Below, piece after piece: positions 60,164 through 64,000 of a DNA stretch of 64,000 bases (positions within the stretch are counted from its first letter, which is position 1; each line of letters opens with the position of its first letter). The notes under the pieces were generated by a model, which saw only the letters and a program-made list of their open reading frames with translations, was not told the DNA's origin and made no database searches. This DNA comes from Allostreptomyces psammosilenae (GTDB taxonomy: Bacteria > Actinomycetota > Actinomycetes > Streptomycetales > Streptomycetaceae). Both the position numbers and the translations under genes were made by a program. Where the stretch lies: positions 10,001 through 74,000 of the forward strand of contig NZ_JACBZD010000002.1 of the NCBI RefSeq assembly GCF_013407765.1, in the 5' to 3' direction.

Positions 60164-61063
60164 TCAGCGCGAGGCGAGCGCCTCCCAGGCCACCGTGACC
60201 TCGCCCAGCGACCACCGGTCACGGCGGCCGAGCAGGGGCCAGTCGGCCGCCAGCGTGGCCACCGCACGGGCCCACCGCTGCCGCGCGCCGAGCGCCGCGT
60301 AGGGGGCCGCGCTGGCCCACGCCCGATCGAAGTCTCTCAGGAAGGAGTGCACCCCCTCCCCCGGCACATTGCGGTGGATCAGCGCCTTCGGCAGGCGTTC
60401 GGCCAGGTCAGAGGGGGTTTGCAGGGTGGCCAGGCGTGCGGCGAAAGTCACGCTGACGGGTCCGGCGGGCCGCAGCGCCACCCACACCTGCCGCCGGCCG
60501 AGCTCGTCACACGTCCCCTCCACCAGCAGACCATCGGGGGCAAGACGGGCGCACAGCATCGTCCAGACGGCGCGCACCTCCTCCTCCGGGTACTGCCGCA
60601 GGACGTTCGCGGCCCGGATCAGCACCGGACGGCGCCCTTCCGGCAGCGGGACCTCGAAGCCGCCGCGCCGGAACGTCAGCCCCTCCCGCTGGTACGGCTG
60701 CGCCGCCCGCACCCGCTCCGGCTCTATCTCCAGGCCCACCAGCTCCAGCTCCGGCCGCACCGCGCGCAGCCGCTGGAACAGCTCCACGGCCGTCCAGGCC
60801 GCCGCCCCGTAGCCGAGGTCCACGGCGAGCGGCGCGGTGGTGTGGCGGAGCACCGGGCCGTGCACGGCGGCGATCCAGCGGTCCATCCGCCGCAGCCGGT
60901 TCGGGTGCGTGGTGCCCCGGGTCACCGTGCCCACCGGACGCCGGCCGGCCGGCGGCAGCCGGCGCTGCCGCGGAACGGTGCCGAGGCGCGAGGCGGCGGC
61001 GCCACCGACGGCGGGCGCGGACGGAACCCCCGAGGTGATCGAACTGGACGGATGCGGCGGCAT
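60164..61063 (-). CDS. Class I SAM-dependent methyltransferase-like protein
   Basis: 299 aa from ATG 61063; the frame stays open upstream but that part looks non-coding. The nucleotide-binding region is PLAVDLGYGAAAWTAVELF followed by ELVGLEIEPERV, a variant motif I with an acidic end of strand 2. LIRAANVLRQYPEEEVRAVW and APDGLLVEGTCDELGR follow. It is divergent from mshA, a conserved pairing in Streptomyces as I recall. Substrate unknown; a link with mycothiol is only by position. Confidence 0.78.
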   Translation of the reverse strand: MPPHPSSSITSGVPSAPAVGGAAASRLGTVPRQRRLPPAGRRPVGTVTRGTTHPNRLRRMDRWIAAVHGPVLRHTTAPLAVDLGYGAAAWTAVELFQRLRAVRPELELVGLEIEPERVRAAQPYQREGLTFRRGGFEVPLPEGRRPVLIRAANVLRQYPEEEVRAVWTMLCARLAPDGLLVEGTCDELGRRQVWVALRPAGPVSVTFAARLATLQTPSDLAERLPKALIHRNVPGEGVHSFLRDFDRAWASAAPYAALGARQRWARAVATLAADWPLLGRRDRWSLGEVTVAWEALASR

Positions 61064-61473
61064 GCCGGAAGGGTAGGCCGTGTGGGTGAACCACCGGCCA
61101 CCCGCGCGGCCCGCTCGCCCCCGGCTGCCCGGGTGCGGTAGGCCACCCGCCCGCGCTCTGCCGGTGCCCGCGCTGCTCCCGCGCCCGCCGACGCGCCGGC
61201 GCACCCTCCGGCGCGCCCGGTGGTCGACGGCCTGGGACGGCGTGGGACGGCCTGGGGCGCCCGCCGGGGCCGGCCGGTCCGTGCGACCGCCGGGCCAGCC
61301 GGACGGGCCGGTCCCACCGAGCGGCCGATCCCACCGGAGCGGCCGGTCGCACCGGATCGGCCGAACCCACCGGACCGGGAATCGTTCGACCGGCCCCACG
61401 GTTGTACGCCCTGGCCGGAAACCCGTGTGCCCGACAGCGCGGGCCGACGTACCGCACACCAGGAGGAGAACCG
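61064..61473. other. Divergent gap between methyltransferase and mshA genes
   Basis: About 410 bp without a gene. It contains an 18-bp tandem array (61308-61378) and GC-rich spacer. The AT-poorest part is nearest the methyltransferase. The mshA transcript must start in the last 100 bp, where I could not pick firm promoter boxes. Confidence 0.5.
61308..61378 (+). repeat. 18-bp imperfect tandem array upstream of mshA
   Basis: Four consecutive units: a 17-base first copy, then CCGATCCCACCGGAGCGG, CCGGTCGCACCGGATCGG and CCGAACCCACCGGACCGG. They lie about 95 nt before the mshA start codon. Confidence 0.85.
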
Positions 61474-62853
61474 GTGAGTCAGCGCGCTGGGCGGGGACCC
61501 CGCCGGGGCACCGTCCCCCAGGCGGTTCGGCGTACCACCAGGAGCGTGGGGCGTGCCCGCAGGCCGAGCCGAATAGCCGTCCTCAGCGTGCACACCTCCC
61601 CACTGCACCAGCCCGGCACCGGCGACGCCGGCGGGATGAACGTCTACATCGTGGAGCTCTACCGCCACCTCGCGGAGCTCAACATCGAGGTGGAGGTCTT
61701 CACCCGGGCCACCGAGGGCGGGCTGCCGCCCTCGGTCGAACTCCACCCGGGCGTCACCGTGCGGCACGTCCAGGCCGGCCCCTACGGCGGCCTCACCAAG
61801 GAGGAGCTGCCCGCCCAGCTGTGCGCCTTCACCCACGGCGTGCTCGGCGCGGAAGCCCACCGGCACGCCGGCTACTACGACCTGGTGCACTCCCACTACT
61901 GGCTGTCCGGCCAGGTGGGGTGGCTCACCGCGGACCGCTGGGGCGTGCCGCTCGTGCACTCCATGCACACCATGGCCAAGGTCAAGAACGCCCACCTCGC
62001 GGAGGGCGACCGCCCCGAGCCGGCGGCACGGGTGATCGGCGAGTCGCAGGTCGTCCTGGCCGCCGACCGGCTCGTCGCCAACACCGCCGGGGAGGCCCGG
62101 GAACTCGTCGAGCACTACGACGCCGACCCCGCCCGCACCGCCGTCGTCCACCCCGGCGTCAACCTCGACCTCTTCCAGCCGGCGGACGGCCGTGCCGCCG
62201 CCCGCCGCCGCCTCGGACTGCCGGACGACGCCGTCATCCCGCTCTTCGCCGGCCGCATCCAGCCGCTCAAGGCCCCCGACGTGCTGCTGCACGCCGTGGC
62301 CCGGCTGCTGCGCGACGACCCCGAACTCCGCTCCCGGCTCGTCGTGCCCGTGGTCGGCGGGCCCAGCGGCAGCGGCATGGACGCGCCCGACGAACTGCAC
62401 AAGCTCGCCGCCAGGCTGGGCATCTGCGACGTGGTCCGGTTCCAGCGGCCGGTCGGCCAGCAGGAGCTGGCCGACTGGTACCGGGCGGCGACCGTGCTGG
62501 TGATGCCCTCCCACAGCGAGTCCTTCGGCCTGGTGGCGGTCGAGGCGCAGGCGTGCGGCACGCCCGTCGCCGCCGCGCGGGTCGGCGGACTGGGGGTGGC
62601 GGTGCGCGACGGCGTCTCCGGGGTGCTCGTCGACGGCCACGACCCGGACCGCTGGGCCCGGGCGCTGCACCCCTTCATGGAGAGCCCGGAGCCGCCGCGG
62701 GCGATGGCGGAGGCGGCCGTGCGACACGCCGGCGGCTTCGGCTGGCGCGCGGCGGCGGAGGCCATGGCCCGGGTGTACACGGAGGCCGTGGAACGCCGCG
62801 CCCGCTGGCACGCCCTCTCACGCGGCAGGGGCGGCCTGAGCGTCGCCCGCTGA
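61474..62853 (+). CDS. mshA: Mycothiol glycosyltransferase MshA
   Basis: 459 aa from GTG 61474 with AGGAGGAG upstream. It is a GT4-type GT-B enzyme: N-terminal [21 protein letters not shown] loop that binds UDP-GlcNAc, [11 protein letters not shown] at the domain junction, and the [17 protein letters not shown] nucleotide-sugar motif. It joins GlcNAc to inositol-1-phosphate, the first step of mycothiol synthesis completed by MshD. A basic N-terminal extension of about 45 residues precedes the catalytic start ([11 protein letters not shown]). Confidence 0.96.
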   Translation: MSQRAGRGPRRGTVPQAVRRTTRSVGRARRPSRIAVLSVHTSPLHQPGTGDAGGMNVYIVELYRHLAELNIEVEVFTRATEGGLPPSVELHPGVTVRHVQAGPYGGLTKEELPAQLCAFTHGVLGAEAHRHAGYYDLVHSHYWLSGQVGWLTADRWGVPLVHSMHTMAKVKNAHLAEGDRPEPAARVIGESQVVLAADRLVANTAGEARELVEHYDADPARTAVVHPGVNLDLFQPADGRAAARRRLGLPDDAVIPLFAGRIQPLKAPDVLLHAVARLLRDDPELRSRLVVPVVGGPSGSGMDAPDELHKLAARLGICDVVRFQRPVGQQELADWYRAATVLVMPSHSESFGLVAVEAQACGTPVAAARVGGLGVAVRDGVSGVLVDGHDPDRWARALHPFMESPEPPRAMAEAAVRHAGGFGWRAAAEAMARVYTEAVERRARWHALSRGRGGLSVAR

Positions 62854-63175
62854 AGGGGCGCCTGCCGGGTGGGGGCGGGTTTGCCGCGCGGGCGAGCCGC
62901 TCTCGGGGTCTTCAGGGGGCTCGGTGGCCCGGCCCTTCAGGGACGCTCGGTGGCCCGGCTCCTCAGGGACGCTCGTTGGCCTCCAACGCCGCCCAGGGCG
63001 GCCCTGGTGGGCCCCCCTGATTCCACGGTCCCATGGTTTTCCGGCGTGGCGGCAGCCCCCATTTCCTCCCTGTGGATAACTCGGTCCGGGGGGATCGGCC
63101 CTCCCGCCCCCCCGATCCTCCGGCCCCCACGCCCGGCCCTCCGGGCCCTCGCGGGCCCATCGCCCCGGAGCTCGG
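62854..63175. other. Convergent gap after mshA
   Basis: About 320 bp without a gene. It holds short direct repeats (CTCAGGGACGCTCG-like and GGTGGCCCGGC, about 62910-62975) and copy B of the dispersed element (63006-63089). No clear terminator hairpin with a T-run was seen. Confidence 0.6.
63006..63089 (+). repeat. Dispersed intergenic element, copy B
   Basis: GGTGGGCCCCCCTGATTCCAC, GGTCCCATGG, GGCGGCAGCCCCCATTTCC and CTGTGGATAACTCGGTCCGG align block for block with copy A at 28633. It includes an exact DnaA-box core (TGTGGATAA). Confidence 0.65.
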
Positions 63176-64000
63176 TCAGACCCGCCGCGCCCTCACCGGG
63201 CGTCCGCCGGCCGCCGGTCCGGTCAGGGCGGCGGCCAGCGGGAAGACGGCGCCGAAGGCCAGCCACGCCCACGCCCCCCACGCCGACAGCGCCGCGCCGA
63301 CCGCCATCGGCGCCAGCGCGCCGCACGCCTGACCGAACAGCGACCACGCCCCCTGGTACTCGCCCAGCCGCTCCGTCGGCGCCATCCCGAAGGACAGCTC
63401 CCACTCGCCCGCCGAGGCCAGCAGCTCTCCGACGGTGATCGCCGCCACGGCCACCAGCAGCGTGCCGGTCATCCACGGCACCGTCATGGCGCCGCTCACC
63501 GCCGCCAGCCCGCAGCCGGCCAGGATCGCCCAGCCGGCCCGGCGGAGCGCGCCGACGGCGGCCGGAACCGACTCGGTGCCCCGACTGATCCACACCTGCA
63601 GGGTCACCGCCATCAGCGTGTTGACCAGCAGGCAGGCGGAGACCACCCAGGGCGGCACGCCGTCGTGGAGCACCACCCACAGCGGCAGCGCCACGCTGGT
63701 CAGCTCTGTGTGCCGGCTCATCAGTCCGCACAGCAGCGCCAGCACCTGGTAGCGGCGGTCCTGCGACACCCGACGCGCTGCCGGGACGGCCTTCCCGGCA
63801 GCGCCGGCGGGAACCGCGGTGCCGTCGGGAACACCAGGGGCGGCGGGAACAGCAGGGCCGGCGGGACCGCCAGGCGTGGCCGCGACATCCGAGTCCGATC
63901 CCGGCGCGACCGGCGGCTCCGCCGGCTCCGGCGACGTCCGCGGGACGGGTTCGGCGCCCTCGCCCCCGGAGCGGATCCTCCGGGTGCCCGCGCTGTCCGG
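63176..64000 (-). CDS. MFS transporter, C-terminal half (partial at right edge)
   Basis: The minus-strand frame is open from the window edge to the stop at 63176. From the edge it reads as a disordered linker rich in Pro/Ala/Gly/Val (about 75 residues). Six or so membrane helices follow (YQVLALLCGLMSRHTELTSVALPLW to AWLAFGAVFPLAAALTG), i.e. transmembrane segments 7-12 of a major-facilitator protein. The N-terminal half lies beyond 64000. A long linker here is common in this genus. Substrate unknown. Confidence 0.78.
   Translation of the reverse strand, partial: PDSAGTRRIRSGGEGAEPVPRTSPEPAEPPVAPGSDSDVAATPGGPAGPAVPAAPGVPDGTAVPAGAAGKAVPAARRVSQDRRYQVLALLCGLMSRHTELTSVALPLWVVLHDGVPPWVVSACLLVNTLMAVTLQVWISRGTESVPAAVGALRRAGWAILAGCGLAAVSGAMTVPWMTGTLLVAVAAITVGELLASAGEWELSFGMAPTERLGEYQGAWSLFGQACGALAPMAVGAALSAWGAWAWLAFGAVFPLAAALTGPAAGGRPVRARRV
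63803..63874 (-). repeat. 18-bp in-frame tandem array in the MFS linker
   Basis: GCCGGCGGGAACCGCGGT, GCCGTCGGGAACACCAGG, GGCGGCGGGAACAGCAGG and GCCGGCGGGACCGCCAGG follow each other without gaps. They encode Pro/Gly/Ala/Val hexapeptides in the linker of the transporter. Confidence 0.87.

Overview
The window is chromosomal DNA of a very high-GC actinobacterium. Several products pin it to the Streptomycetaceae: GlnR (an orphan OmpR-type regulator with the characteristic Streptomyces N-terminus), the nickel regulator Nur with its full set of metal ligands, RsiG with two c-di-GMP-binding signatures, the mycothiol genes mshD and mshA, and PhoP-type 11-nt direct repeats. The gene order pit, pst, ppk, mshD, glnR, sulfurtransferase, nur, rsiG, mshA is a core-chromosome order as I recall it from Streptomyces. 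I saw no prophage, insertion sequence, tRNA or CRISPR array.

Layout. 1-1521: the 3' part of a 23S rRNA gene, a 5S rRNA gene and a strong terminator. 1636-7256 (minus): a compact type IV secretion-like module with VirB4-like ATPase, SCO6880-type protein, VirB6-like, VirB8/TcpC-like and small pilin-like proteins. 7732-10832 (plus): a wall hydrolase divergent from that module, then a PAP2 phosphatase and a lipoprotein. 11343-22018: phosphate block, with a PhoU-like protein and Pit, the pstSCAB operon, a CHAD protein and polyphosphate kinase; pstS and ppk both carry PHO-box-like repeats. 22355-25649: mshD, a LacI regulator and glnR. 26241-29908: a MoaD-like protein, a His/Pro-rich membrane protein and an LmeA-like lipid-binding protein. 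30208-32309: sulfur block preceded by a leaderless leader peptide. 32423-37716: small membrane protein, nitrobindin-like protein, nur, ygfZ, dtd, rsiG and an Eis-like acetyltransferase. 37769-39880: an ArsR/MFS divergent pair.

39913-49709 is an accessory region rich in antibiotic-tolerance genes: a Vat-type streptogramin A acetyltransferase, an imine-reductase-like enzyme with a divergent GlxA-type regulator, the RNA-polymerase helicase HelR, a Vgb-type streptogramin B lyase and an ABC-F protein. ABC-F and vgb are consecutive on the minus strand. Ahead of them is a leader with short ORFs and a hairpin that hides the ABC-F ribosome binding site, suggesting ribosome-stalling control. Next come a metallo-hydrolase with an unusual four-half-site operator, a CGNR regulator, an SGNH hydrolase, a TetR regulator and a methyltransferase. 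53337-55660 is an XRE, HbhA-like, DUF2516 run matching mycobacterial Rv0474-Rv0476. 55841-59640 is a histidine kinase with a response regulator-phosphatase. The window ends with a methyltransferase, mshA and the C-terminal half of an MFS transporter that runs off the right edge.

Two DNA-level patterns cut across gene boundaries. At least seven separate loci, intergenic and coding, carry short tandem arrays with the same 18-bp unit length. Three intergenic regions share a diverged element ending in a DnaA-box-like core. All functions rest on reading motifs by eye; no database search was run.
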